This document shows, piece by piece, positions 26,047-33,337 of a stretch of DNA of 40,122 nt. The number at the start of each line of letters is the position of its first letter. Position 1 is the stretch's first letter. A program made the translations under genes and the position numbers. The stretch spans positions 1 to 40,122 of the forward strand of contig JAJDVI010000045.1 of NCBI GenBank assembly GCA_022826195.1, written 5' to 3'. The DNA is from Acidobacteriota bacterium. GTDB taxonomy: Bacteria; Acidobacteriota; Vicinamibacteria; Marinacidobacterales; Marinacidobacteraceae. The notes below the pieces were generated by a model. The model had not been told where the DNA came from, made no database searches, and saw only the letters and a list, made by a program, of their open reading frames with translations.

Positions 26047-26052
26047 TATGAT
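26047..26052 (+). promoter_or_regulatory. Possible -10 box for the class V aminotransferase gene
   Basis: TATGAT lies 33 nt before the ATG at 26086, and TGGAGG is a suitable ribosome site near 26072. Unlike several neighbours, this gene has a leader and a ribosome binding site. The -35 is weak. Confidence 0.4.
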
Positions 26053-26085
26053 CGCGAGCGTCCACGCACACCCCTGGAGGTCGTC

Positions 26086-27297
26086 ATGGAGACCACCCGC
26101 CGCGAGTTCATCGGCACCGTGTCCGCCGCCACCGTCCTGACCCCGTCCAAACCCGCGTTCCCGGCCGCGGCCGCCGACGACCCGCTCGGCGTCCGGGCCG
26201 ACTTCCCGGTGGTCGAGGAGGGCGTCTATCTCAACTGCGCCTACATCGCGCCGTCGCCGGTCCCGGTGGCGGACGCCGTCCGGAAGTTCCACGACGCCAA
26301 GACGCGGAGCCCCCTGAGCCTCCCCGCGATGATGGACGAGGCGGCCGCCGCGCGCCGGAAGTTCGGCCGGCTCATCGGGGCGGCGGAGCGCGAGGTCGGG
26401 CTGCTCTATTCGACGACGGACGGCGAGAACATCGTGGCCCGGTCGCTCGGCCTCGAAGCCGGCGACAACGTCGTGATCGATGACCTCCACTACCAGAGCA
26501 CCTACGTCCTCTATCAGCGGCTCGCCGAGACCACGGGGGTCGAGGTCCGGGTGGTGTCCTCCCGGGGCGGCGCCGCGCCGGTCGAGGCGTTCGCGGAGCG
26601 GATCGACGCGCGCACCCGGGTGGTGTCCGTGGCGTGGGTCTCCAACCAGAACGGCTACCACCACGACCTCAAGGCCCTCGCCGAACTGGCCCACGACCGG
26701 GGCACCTACCTCTACGCCGACGCGGTCCAGGGGGTCGGGATGCTCGACCTCGACGTGAAGGAGGCCGGCGTGGACTTCCTGACCACCGGGACCTACAAGT
26801 GGCTGCTGGCGGGGCTCGGGGTCGCCGCGTTCTACGTCCGCGAGGAACTGCTGGACCTCGTGGGTCCCGATCGTTTCGGGCACCTCCACGTCGAGGAGTC
26901 GCTGGGCGACTACCGCTACCGCCTCTACGACGACGCGCGGAAGTATCAGTACGCGAGCCTGTCGTTCGAGTCGATCTTCCAGTTGAGCGCGGCGCTCGAC
27001 TACCTGCTCCGCATCGGTGTGCCGAACATCGAGCGGCACACCGTCGGCCTGGCCCACCGCCTCCAGGAGGGCCTCACCGCCCAGGGACACGCCGTCCTCA
27101 CCCCACGCGGCAACCGCTCCTCCATCGTCGCCCTCGAGCACGGCCGCGACGCCGACATGGTCCGGCGCTCCCTCGACGAGGCGCGGATCAAGGTCAGCTT
27201 CCGGGCCGGAGACACCCAACTCCGCATCTCCCCGGCCCTCTTCAACAACGCCGCCGAGATCGACGCGCTCCTGGCCGTGACGGGCGTCTGGGCGTAG
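26086..27297 (+). CDS. PLP-dependent aminotransferase class V family protein
   Basis: A 403-aa fold-type I PLP enzyme related to cysteine desulfurases and isopenicillin-N epimerase-like proteins. Lys238 in TTGTYKWLL is the Schiff-base lysine and Asp212 in YADAVQGVG contacts the pyridine nitrogen. The N-terminus METTRREFIGTVSAATVL looks like a twin-arginine leader, which would be unusual for a PLP enzyme (export as a folded holoenzyme). The exact reaction cannot be told. Start supported by TGGAGG 8-9 nt upstream. Confidence 0.85.
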   Translation: METTRREFIGTVSAATVLTPSKPAFPAAAADDPLGVRADFPVVEEGVYLNCAYIAPSPVPVADAVRKFHDAKTRSPLSLPAMMDEAAAARRKFGRLIGAAEREVGLLYSTTDGENIVARSLGLEAGDNVVIDDLHYQSTYVLYQRLAETTGVEVRVVSSRGGAAPVEAFAERIDARTRVVSVAWVSNQNGYHHDLKALAELAHDRGTYLYADAVQGVGMLDLDVKEAGVDFLTTGTYKWLLAGLGVAAFYVREELLDLVGPDRFGHLHVEESLGDYRYRLYDDARKYQYASLSFESIFQLSAALDYLLRIGVPNIERHTVGLAHRLQEGLTAQGHAVLTPRGNRSSIVALEHGRDADMVRRSLDEARIKVSFRAGDTQLRISPALFNNAAEIDALLAVTGVWA

Positions 27298-27308
27298 GAG
27301 GGAGCGAG

Positions 27309-27583
27309 ACCGCCGGTCTTCAGACCGGCACGCGCCGCGCCCCGCGCCGCGCCCGTCGCAACCCCACCCAGCTTCCCACCACCCTCCGCTTGCATCGCAC
27401 CTCGGCGGAGGGGACGCGACGGCTTGGAACGCCGGTCTCCAGACCGGCACCGCGGCGCTCCGCGCCGCGCCCGTCGTGACGCCCCCCAGCCTTCACGGCG
27501 CCCTCTGCTTGCACCGCACACCTGCGGAGGGGACGCGACAGCTTGGAACCCCGGTCTCTGACCGGCATGGCCCCCGACCGGGG
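27309..27583 (-). repeat. Array of three REP-like elements (copies e-g) in 120-bp units
   Basis: Minus-oriented copies lie at 27309-27352, 27420-27473 and 27541-27583, each with GCCGGTCT..AGACCGGC and a TTCCAAGC tail. The DNA between them is also repeated (GCTTGCA.CGCAC and GGAGGGGACGCGAC both recur about 120 bp apart), so the unit is a composite of hairpin plus linker. Confidence 0.7.
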
Positions 27584-27627
27584 AGGAGACCGTTACAAGC
27601 CCATTCGCTCGTCTTACGCAGTCGCCG

Positions 27628-27633
27628 GATAAT
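27628..27633 (+). promoter_or_regulatory. -10 box of a leaderless promoter
   Basis: GATAAT is followed by 9 nt and then the GTG at 27643. No Shine-Dalgarno sequence is present, as with four other genes in the window. Confidence 0.5.
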
Positions 27634-27642
27634 GCGCCCTCG

Positions 27643-28530
27643 GTGACCCCCTCCGTGACTGACGCGGCGCGTTTGGCAGAGCTGATCGCTGGGGACGTCT
27701 ACGGCAAGCGCCTCGACCTGTCAGCGCGAGGCATCGATCCGACAACCTTCTGGCAGGAGTTGCCGACGGTTACCGAGGTTCGACAGCTTCAGGCTCGCGG
27801 AGTGTCCGAGCGATCGGTGCGCTGCTTCCTGACCTTTGTCTGTGCCGTGAATCGGATGCGCAATGCCACCCAGCTGTGGCGTGACAGTACAGCGCTCTTC
27901 AGGGAGCATCCCGACGTCTTCGATCCCCGCGTAGCCTCCACGATGCCGTTCGGCTCGCTCCAGGAGTTGCTTCGGGTCCACCGCGTGAGCAAGAAGCACG
28001 GCGCGGATTCCGATGCCTGGCGCCGGATCGCGGAGAGTCTGACCGCGGGGCGGGGCGCCGTGGCGCGGCTGGTTCGTGACGGTGTCGGCGACGCTGAGGA
28101 AATCCTCCAGGACCTGCGTTACCGGCGCGAGGCTGAATCGAAGTACCCCCTGCTGCGCGGCCGCAAGATCGGGCCGATGTGGATTCGGATCATGGTGGAT
28201 CCGGGCGGGGCTCGGATCAACCGCATGGACATCGTTCCGGTCGCGGTCGACGTGCAGGTCCGCCGGGTGACCGAGAACCTCGGGGTGACAGACACCCGAC
28301 ACCTGAGCCTCCGGCGGGCCAAGCCCCTCATCCAGCGCGCGTGGCGCGAGGCGGTCGCGAACGCGAACATCGGTGGCGCACCCGGAATCGAGAATACCTG
28401 CGCCGCCCTCGACCCGGCTCTGTGGTTCTACGGTGTGCACGGATGCAGTCATTGCGACCAGAAGGGACATCGCGTGCCCATCGGCCGAGCCTGTGACTTC
28501 TGTCGCTTGCCGGTCTCGCGTCGCGGTTGA
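27643..28530 (+). CDS. HhH-GPD (endonuclease III-like) protein with zinc-ribbon-like cysteines
   Basis: A 295-aa protein. The segment LLRGRKIGPMWIRIM (170-184) followed by VPVAVDVQVRRVTENLG (198-214) parallels the helix-hairpin-helix and VDTHV region of endonuclease III/MutY DNA glycosylases. Lys175 and Asp203 lie where the catalytic Lys and Asp would be. The C-terminus has WFYGVHGCSHC then ACDFC: Cys268, 271, 284 and 287, a C-x2-C-x12-C-x2-C set rather than the C-x6-C-x2-C-x5-C iron-sulfur loop. The N-terminal 150 residues are helical without recognised motif. A DNA base-excision or base-recognition role is inferred. It is followed directly by a tandem repeat array. Confidence 0.55.
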   Translation: MTPSVTDAARLAELIAGDVYGKRLDLSARGIDPTTFWQELPTVTEVRQLQARGVSERSVRCFLTFVCAVNRMRNATQLWRDSTALFREHPDVFDPRVASTMPFGSLQELLRVHRVSKKHGADSDAWRRIAESLTAGRGAVARLVRDGVGDAEEILQDLRYRREAESKYPLLRGRKIGPMWIRIMVDPGGARINRMDIVPVAVDVQVRRVTENLGVTDTRHLSLRRAKPLIQRAWREAVANANIGGAPGIENTCAALDPALWFYGVHGCSHCDQKGHRVPIGRACDFCRLPVSRRG

Positions 28531-28535
28531 CCACG

Positions 28536-28909
28536 GACGCCGGTGGAAGTCCGCCGGCCCGGATATAGACGCCGGTGGGAGTCAGCCGGCTCGGATATCG
28601 ACGCCGGTGGGAGTCATCCGACTCGGCTATCGACGCCGGTGGGAATCAGCCGGCTTGGATATCGACGCCGGTGAAATCATGCGACCCGGACATCGACGCC
28701 GGTGGGAATCGGCCGGCCTGGATATCGACGCCGGTGGACTCAGCCGACTCGGCTATCGACGCCGGTGGAAACCAACCGACATGGATATCGACGCCCGTGG
28801 GAATCGTCCGGCCCGGCTATCGACGCCGGTGGGATTCGACCGACCCGGATATCGACGCCGGTGGGAATTCAGCCGGCTCACATATCGACGCCGGAGAAGA
28901 TTCACCGAA
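28536..28909. repeat. Minisatellite: about twelve 31-33-bp tandem repeats
   Basis: The unit is roughly CGACGCCGGTGGGAATCAGC plus CGGCTTGGATAT, mostly 32 bp long. GACGCCGGT is nearly invariant; the middle (GGGAATCAGCCGGC) and the GGATAT/GGCTAT end vary. Each unit can fold through GCCGG...CCGGC. There are no unique spacers, so it is not CRISPR. The array starts 5 bp after the HhH-GPD stop. All frames stay open in parts of it, but since 32 is not a multiple of 3 a repeat protein would change its sequence from unit to unit. Confidence 0.85.
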
Positions 28910-28990
28910 GCCGTAGCGAACCCCGGCCTCTTGTAATGTGCATCCGTAAGTGACATTCGTTACCAATCGTCACCTCTAAGTACAAGAAAT

Positions 28991-29009
28991 ATCGACTTAT
29001 TGAGTCGAT
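28991..29009. promoter_or_regulatory. Inverted repeat ATCGACT-N5-AGTCGAT
   Basis: A perfect 7-bp inverted repeat in an AT-rich stretch 21 bp before the ATG at 29031. It is a likely operator for the four-gene run that follows. CCTCTAAGTAC just upstream recurs at 35875-35885. Confidence 0.5.
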
Positions 29010-29030
29010 TAAGCTCGCCCTGCGCTGGCG

Positions 29031-30104
29031 ATGCTCAACCTCCGCTCCGACGAGCCGGCCCTCGAGCCGCACGACGAGATCGGACCCGACGAAACCCCTC
29101 CGGGTCTCGAGGCCATTCGCGCCTGGCTGCGGAAACCCCGGCCGTGGCTCCACGGCGTTCGGCTCTGGATTCGTCAGTTCGCGGAGTGGTACCGGGCCTT
29201 CCGGAAGTGGGCCGGGGAGAACGCGGTCCCCGCGGCTCGCCGCGCGGCCGAGCTGGCGGCTCGCGGGGCCGAAGTGGCCCGCGCGGTGGGGAAAGCCGGA
29301 GCCATCGCGGGAGACGTCGCGAAACACATCGGAGACGCGGGACGAGCCCTCCAAAGTCGCGATGGCCGCGTGGGCCAGGTCAGTCGGGCGGTGGCTGCCC
29401 GCGCCGGTCAGGTCCGCGAGTTCAGCACCGGAGTGGTCCAATCCGCGAAGGGCGTCGCGGCCGCCGGGGACGCCTTGAGCCGGTTTCGCAAGATGCTGCC
29501 ATCCCGCCGCAAGTCCGGAGACGACCGGCAGGCACCCGAAGACGACTCGAGTCCCGACCGGCGCCTCGTTCCCGTGCCCCGCCGCCGCGCGCGGCGGAAC
29601 AGTTCAGAACCGTCGGAGCCTCGGCGGAAGTCGGCCTCCAAGTCTCCCGAGCCCCGACGGCAAACGCGCTCGGAGACTCCGAACTCCCCATCGAAGTCCG
29701 CGCCCGATCCTCCGGTGGCGTCCCGTTCCCGGCGCCGCGCCCCTCCGCCGACGGGCGGAAAGAAGGACGAGACGCCTGATTCGTCGTCTCCCGGACCCTC
29801 GCCGCGCGAGGTGCGCCGCGCCGAGGAATTGGCGAAGTTGTCCGCCGGGCCGCGGGTCAGCATCGAGCGCCTTCGCCCGAGACCGCGCAAGGAGACCCTC
29901 CGGTCGATCATCGTGGACGTCATTCGCGAGCGGGGCTGGACGACCTCCGCCGATCTGGGTCTCATTCTCGGGGTCGATCACCGCAACCTCGCGAGACGCC
30001 ACCTGCGCCCGATGGTCGAGGCCGGCGTGCTGGAACTCCGCCATCCCGCCGTGGTCTCCCATCGCTATCAGGCCTACCGGGTGAGGGACCCAGCGAGCCA
30101 GTGA
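29031..30104 (+). CDS. Protein with disordered basic linker and C-terminal winged-helix domain
   Basis: A 357-aa protein. Residues 25-150 are helical and Ala/Arg-rich, with small-residue repeats that suggest a coiled or amphipathic bundle. Residues 150-275 are low-complexity (Arg/Ser/Pro/Glu), probably disordered. Residues 287-350 (from TLRSIIVDVIRERGWTT to SHRYQAYR) look like a winged helix: SADLGLILGVDHRNLARRHL is the recognition part. A DNA-binding role is inferred. It leads a run with GTGA overlap to the ORF6N gene. I do not recognise the N-terminal region. Confidence 0.6.
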   Translation: MLNLRSDEPALEPHDEIGPDETPPGLEAIRAWLRKPRPWLHGVRLWIRQFAEWYRAFRKWAGENAVPAARRAAELAARGAEVARAVGKAGAIAGDVAKHIGDAGRALQSRDGRVGQVSRAVAARAGQVREFSTGVVQSAKGVAAAGDALSRFRKMLPSRRKSGDDRQAPEDDSSPDRRLVPVPRRRARRNSSEPSEPRRKSASKSPEPRRQTRSETPNSPSKSAPDPPVASRSRRRAPPPTGGKKDETPDSSSPGPSPREVRRAEELAKLSAGPRVSIERLRPRPRKETLRSIIVDVIRERGWTTSADLGLILGVDHRNLARRHLRPMVEAGVLELRHPAVVSHRYQAYRVRDPASQ

Positions 30105-30667
30105 CCACCGCCGAGCGCCCGGAACCGGCTGTCCAAGCGGAGCGGATCGCGCGGGGCATTCGATTGCTCCGTGGCCACCGAGTCATGCTCGATCAGGACC
30201 TTGCGGTGCTCTACGGGGTGGAGACTCGAGGGCTGGTGCAGGCCGTCAGGCGCAACCGGAGCCGTTTCCCCCCTGACTTCATGTTCCAACGCACGCGGCA
30301 GGAGTTCGGCAACTTGAGATCACAATCTGTGATGTCAAGTTGGGGAGGGCGCCGGTCTCTCCCGCTTGCCTTCACTGAGCAGGGCGTTTCCATGCTCTCT
30401 AGCGTCTTGCGCAGCCCCCGGGCCGTTCAGGTGAACATCGAGGTCATGCGTACCTTCGTGCGCCTCCGGGAGATGCTGCAAGGCAACGCCGACCTGAAAC
30501 AGAAGCTCGAAGCGCTGGAGGAGAGATACGACGAACGGTTCAGAGTTGTCTTCGAGGCCATCCGACGACTCACCGCGCCGGCCGCCTCTTCCGCGGGAAG
30601 AAAGATCGGGTTCGCCCCCAGCCGCGAGTCGAAGCAAACCGAACCAGGATCGGAGGGCGCGGATTGA
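30101..30667 (+). CDS. ORF6N (phage antirepressor-like) DNA-binding protein
   Basis: A 188-aa protein with the ORF6N signature: IRLLRGHRVMLDQDLAVLYG, then RFPPDFMFQ and AFTEQGVSMLSSVLRS. A coiled region (LKQKLEALEERYDERF) follows. ORF6N/KilA-N proteins occur in phages and in mobile bacterial loci. The GTG start sits in a GTGA overlap with the previous stop, so the two are co-translated. It directly precedes the toxin-antitoxin pair, whose promoter lies inside its last codons. Confidence 0.8.
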   Translation: MTTAERPEPAVQAERIARGIRLLRGHRVMLDQDLAVLYGVETRGLVQAVRRNRSRFPPDFMFQRTRQEFGNLRSQSVMSSWGGRRSLPLAFTEQGVSMLSSVLRSPRAVQVNIEVMRTFVRLREMLQGNADLKQKLEALEERYDERFRVVFEAIRRLTAPAASSAGRKIGFAPSRESKQTEPGSEGAD

Positions 30668-30692
30668 CGATGTGGCTACGTGAGGCTACATT
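30664..30692 (+). promoter_or_regulatory. Consensus promoter of the Phd/PIN pair
   Basis: TTGACG (30664-30669), a 17-bp spacer and TACATT (30687-30692), ending 7 nt before the ATG at 30700: a near-consensus sigma70-type promoter with a leaderless start. The spacer carries the direct repeat GGCTAC-N4-GGCTAC, a likely autoregulatory site for the antitoxin. Confidence 0.65.
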
Positions 30693-30699
30693 GGCCCGC

Positions 30700-30987
30700 A
30701 TGAAGACCGTAGGAGTCCGGGCGCTGAAGAACCATCTGAGCGAATACCTGCGTAGGGCCCAGGACGGCGAGCCCCTTGCCGTGACGAATCGCGGGGTCGT
30801 CATTGCCCGTCTGGTTCCGCCGGACGCCGGAGGTGAAACGGCGGAGGAAGCGTTGCGGCGTCTCGCCAGGGCAGGAGACCTCCGCCTGGGCAAGCCGAAC
30901 CGGCCCGACCTCTATCCGCCGCCGCCCGGTCTGCTCCCCGAGGAAGAGATCCGGGAAGCACTCGACTGGACGCGTGGTGAGCGGTGA
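30700..30987 (+). CDS. Phd/YefM-type antitoxin
   Basis: A 95-aa antitoxin. The start at 30700 is chosen for the promoter placement and because the protein then begins MKTVGVRALKNHLSEYLRR, the standard N-terminus of Phd/VapB antitoxins that binds operator DNA. AVTNRGVVIARLVP completes the fold. The C-terminal half (PDLYPPPPGLLPEEE) is the likely toxin-wrapping tail. It overlaps the PIN gene by GTGA. Confidence 0.85.
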   Translation: MKTVGVRALKNHLSEYLRRAQDGEPLAVTNRGVVIARLVPPDAGGETAEEALRRLARAGDLRLGKPNRPDLYPPPPGLLPEEEIREALDWTRGER

Positions 30988-31415
30988 CTCTCTATGCGGA
31001 GAGCAGCGCCGTCCTGTCGTGGCTCCTGAGCCAGCCGCTCGGGAATGAGGTGTGGCGAGCCCTTCAGGGAGCCGAAAGCGTCTTCGCGTCGGAACTCACT
31101 CTGATCGAGACCGATCGCACGCTCCACCGGCTGACCGCGACGGGGCACCTCGCCTTTCCGGACGCCACGGAAGCGCGCGCCCGCCTCGAGAGTGTTGCGT
31201 CCGTCTGGTTCGTTCATCGAATCACCCCACGAGTGACGGAACGGTCGCGTGCCGCGTTTCCGGTAGAGCCGATCCGCTCGCTCGATGCGATCCAGCTCGC
31301 CACCGCGCTGGTCCTCCGGGACATCCAGCCCGACGTCCGGATCCTTTCGCTGGACCGCCGGGTGCGCGAGAACGCCTTGGCGCTGGGGTTTGAGGTGGTT
31401 CCCGCCGGGCTCTGA
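30984..31415 (+). CDS. PIN-domain toxin (VapC-like)
   Basis: A 143-aa PIN ribonuclease. Acidic residues expected in the metal site are Glu6 (LYAESSAV, Glu replacing the usual Asp), Glu42 (LIETDRTL), Asp101 (RSLDAIQLA) and Asp124 (LSLDRRV). VapC toxins cut tRNA or rRNA; the target here is unknown. It is neutralised by the Phd-type protein from the overlapping gene upstream. Confidence 0.88.
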   Translation: MTLYAESSAVLSWLLSQPLGNEVWRALQGAESVFASELTLIETDRTLHRLTATGHLAFPDATEARARLESVASVWFVHRITPRVTERSRAAFPVEPIRSLDAIQLATALVLRDIQPDVRILSLDRRVRENALALGFEVVPAGL

Positions 31416-31498
31416 TCGGCTGAACCGCAGGACTCCGCGTCGCGGGCAGCCTGGGGTGACTGGCGCCTCTCCCGTATCCCGGTGCGACTTGCGCGCCG

Positions 31499-31558
31499 GG
31501 ACAAAATGGTGGACACTTCACCGGACAATCTACGGGACAATACTCAAGACAAACCACG
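31499..31558. repeat. Five 12-bp direct repeats (iterons) before the Fic gene
   Basis: GAC recurs at 31500, 31512, 31524, 31536 and 31548, exactly 12 bp apart, within units GGACAAAATGGT, GGACACTTCACC, GGACAATCTACG, GGACAATACTCA and AGACAAACCACG. The array ends 28 nt before the Fic start at 31587. The exact period implies cooperative binding of a protein along one face of the DNA. Confidence 0.7.
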
Positions 31559-31586
31559 GCCCAGCGTGGGCCCGGAGGGCAGAGCC

Positions 31587-32801
31587 ATGACGGTTTCGGG
31601 AGAGCGCGAGTACCGGGAGACCCATCCCTGGATCAGCTTCCAGCTTGACCTCCGGCAGGCCGATCCCCGCCTTTGGGTGCTGCTGGGTCAGATCGTTGCG
31701 TTCGGAGAGTTCGTGTCCCGCGCCCTGCTGCCGCCGAAGGTGGCCTCCAATCTGGCGCGGATCTATCTCGCCAAGGGCGTGCAGGCCACTGTTGCAATCG
31801 AGGGCAACACGCTCAGCGAGGAGGAGGTGCTCGCACAGATTGATCGCGAACTGGAGCTTCCGGCTTCAAAGGAGTATCTCGGACGGGAGGTCACGAACGT
31901 CGTGGATGCGGCCAACGAGATCGTGAGGCGCATCCATAGCGGGGATGCCCCACGGGTGACCGCAGAGTTCGTGGCGGACTGCAACGGCCGCATTCTCACC
32001 GGGCTTTCCGGGGTACTTGGGGATGAGGTGGAACCCGGACAGATCCGCACGCACTCGGTCGGGGTGGGCCGCTACCGGGGGGCTCCCGCTCACGACTGCG
32101 CATACCTGCTGGACCAACTCGGGGAGTGGTTGGAGGGGATTCCCGAGATCACCGTTCTTTCCATCCGGTCGGACAACGGGGTCGCAACAGGCGTCCTCCG
32201 GGCCGTGTTGGCCCACCTCTATATCGCCTGGATCCACCCCTTCGGGGACGGCAACGGGCGAACTGCCCGGCTTGTGGAGTTAGCACTGTTGGCGCGCGTC
32301 CTGCCGTTTCCGTCGGCTCAGCTCCTGAGCAATCACTACAACGACACGCGCGCTGCCTACTACCGTGAACTCGATCGTTCCAGCCAGGCCAACCAGCGGC
32401 GCGGCGACCCGATCGGGTTCCTTCTCTATGCCCTGCAGGGACTGTCCGACGGTCTCCGGGAGCAGTGCCGGGAGGTGACCCGGGTTCATCACGACATCGC
32501 CTGGCGGGACTTCGTGTATCGCCGGTTTGATGAAGAGGAGCAGTCCTCGGCGGTGCGTCGCCGCCGGCAGCTTCTCCTCGAATTGCCGCCTGCCTCAGCC
32601 CCGGTGCCCAAGGAGCGGATCCCGATCCATAGCTTGAAGCTCGCTCATTCGTATTCCGGCCTGAATCCCAAGACTCTGGATCGGGACCTGAGCTGGTTGA
32701 TCGGGCAGGAACTCGTGGTCCACTCCCCAGACGGCTATGCCGCCAACAGCGATCTCATGCAGGCGTTCGTGGTGCCGGGCCCCCCGGAGGGCCGGACGTA
32801 A
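31587..32801 (+). CDS. Fic-family AMP-transferase, self-inhibited type, with winged-helix tail
   Basis: A 404-aa protein. ATG at 31587 is chosen because GGAGGG lies 7 nt upstream and the 12-bp repeats then stay non-coding. The Fic catalytic loop is HPFGDGNGRTAR (217-228). An N-terminal inhibitory motif TVAIEG (68-73, S/T-x3-E-G/N) marks a class II Fic, whose Glu blocks ATP until relieved. The C-terminal 90 residues (IHSLKLAHSYSGLNPKTLDRDL) resemble a winged helix, common in such proteins. Fic enzymes attach AMP to target proteins; the target is unknown. Confidence 0.9.
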   Translation: MTVSGEREYRETHPWISFQLDLRQADPRLWVLLGQIVAFGEFVSRALLPPKVASNLARIYLAKGVQATVAIEGNTLSEEEVLAQIDRELELPASKEYLGREVTNVVDAANEIVRRIHSGDAPRVTAEFVADCNGRILTGLSGVLGDEVEPGQIRTHSVGVGRYRGAPAHDCAYLLDQLGEWLEGIPEITVLSIRSDNGVATGVLRAVLAHLYIAWIHPFGDGNGRTARLVELALLARVLPFPSAQLLSNHYNDTRAAYYRELDRSSQANQRRGDPIGFLLYALQGLSDGLREQCREVTRVHHDIAWRDFVYRRFDEEEQSSAVRRRRQLLLELPPASAPVPKERIPIHSLKLAHSYSGLNPKTLDRDLSWLIGQELVVHSPDGYAANSDLMQAFVVPGPPEGRT

Positions 32802-32834
32802 CACGGATTCCCCAAGCGTTCTCGACCAGCCGCG

Positions 32835-32966
32835 CTACCAGACCAGGAACGACCCCCGCTCCCTCAGGTCCCGCCGCCGCCGCTCGTAGTCCGGCATGAC
32901 CCGCCCGACCGCCTGCCAGTAGTCGCGGCCGTGACCGCGGTGCCGCAGATGCACCAGTTCGTGGAG
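32835..32966 (-). pseudogene. 3' remnant of a YgjP/M48-type metallopeptidase gene
   Basis: On the minus strand an in-frame TGA is followed directly by LHELVHLRHRGHGRDYW, then VGRVMPDYERRRRDLRERG and a TAG stop. HELVH...HG.dFW is the hallmark of YgjP-type zinc peptidases. Only about 43 codons survive; the 5' part is gone. Confidence 0.75.
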
Positions 32967-33144
32967 TCAATACAGCAAATCCGGTTTGGTCCGGGGAACA
33001 TCCGGGAGAGTTTCGGAGAGGTGCTAGCCACTCTGGAGGACAAGACTCGGAGATGATTGTTGCCCTGAACCGAGACGTCACAACCTTAGAGCCACCCCTT
33101 CCTTCCTCGCGGCTTGACCGCGTCGTTTGCTTCGCAGACGGCGA

Positions 33145-33330
33145 AACCGAAGGCACGCTGATGTCCAACGTCCGCGGCTCGCAGTCCACAATCAGCTTCG
33201 AGGTCTCCCTCCCCACCGGGGAGCATGGTGCATCCCGCGCCTCGAGAACCTGTTCGCGAGGACGAACCGCGTAAGTTCCAATGTCGGGCCCAGAATCGCG
33301 TGGTGACGGGAGACGCCTCATGGGAGTCCG
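33145..33330 (-). pseudogene. Decayed 3' end of an FAD-oxidase gene
   Basis: The minus strand shows KLIVDCEPRTLDISVPSV, which matches EVIVDGESRTLDISAFSV at the end of the intact oxidase (36033-37193). The DNA match extends to about 33320 (including GGGCCCAGAATCGCGT), with indels. It abuts the 3' end of the ATPase gene. Confidence 0.75.
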
Positions 33331-33337
33331 TGTGCCT

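Larger units (their letters stand above)
32802..33337. other. Gene graveyard between the Fic and ATPase genes
   Basis: Apart from the two remnants at 32835-32966 and 33145-33330, nothing recognisable. Open frames across it are broken combinations of these pieces. Confidence 0.6.

Noticed and set aside
28536..28909. CRISPR array
   Set aside because: Repeats are contiguous, degenerate and have no unique spacers; no cas genes nearby.
28575..28916. Repeat protein encoded by the 32-bp array
   Set aside because: The unit is not a multiple of three and lengths vary from 31 to 33 bp, so the peptide changes frame content unit by unit; no ribosome site.
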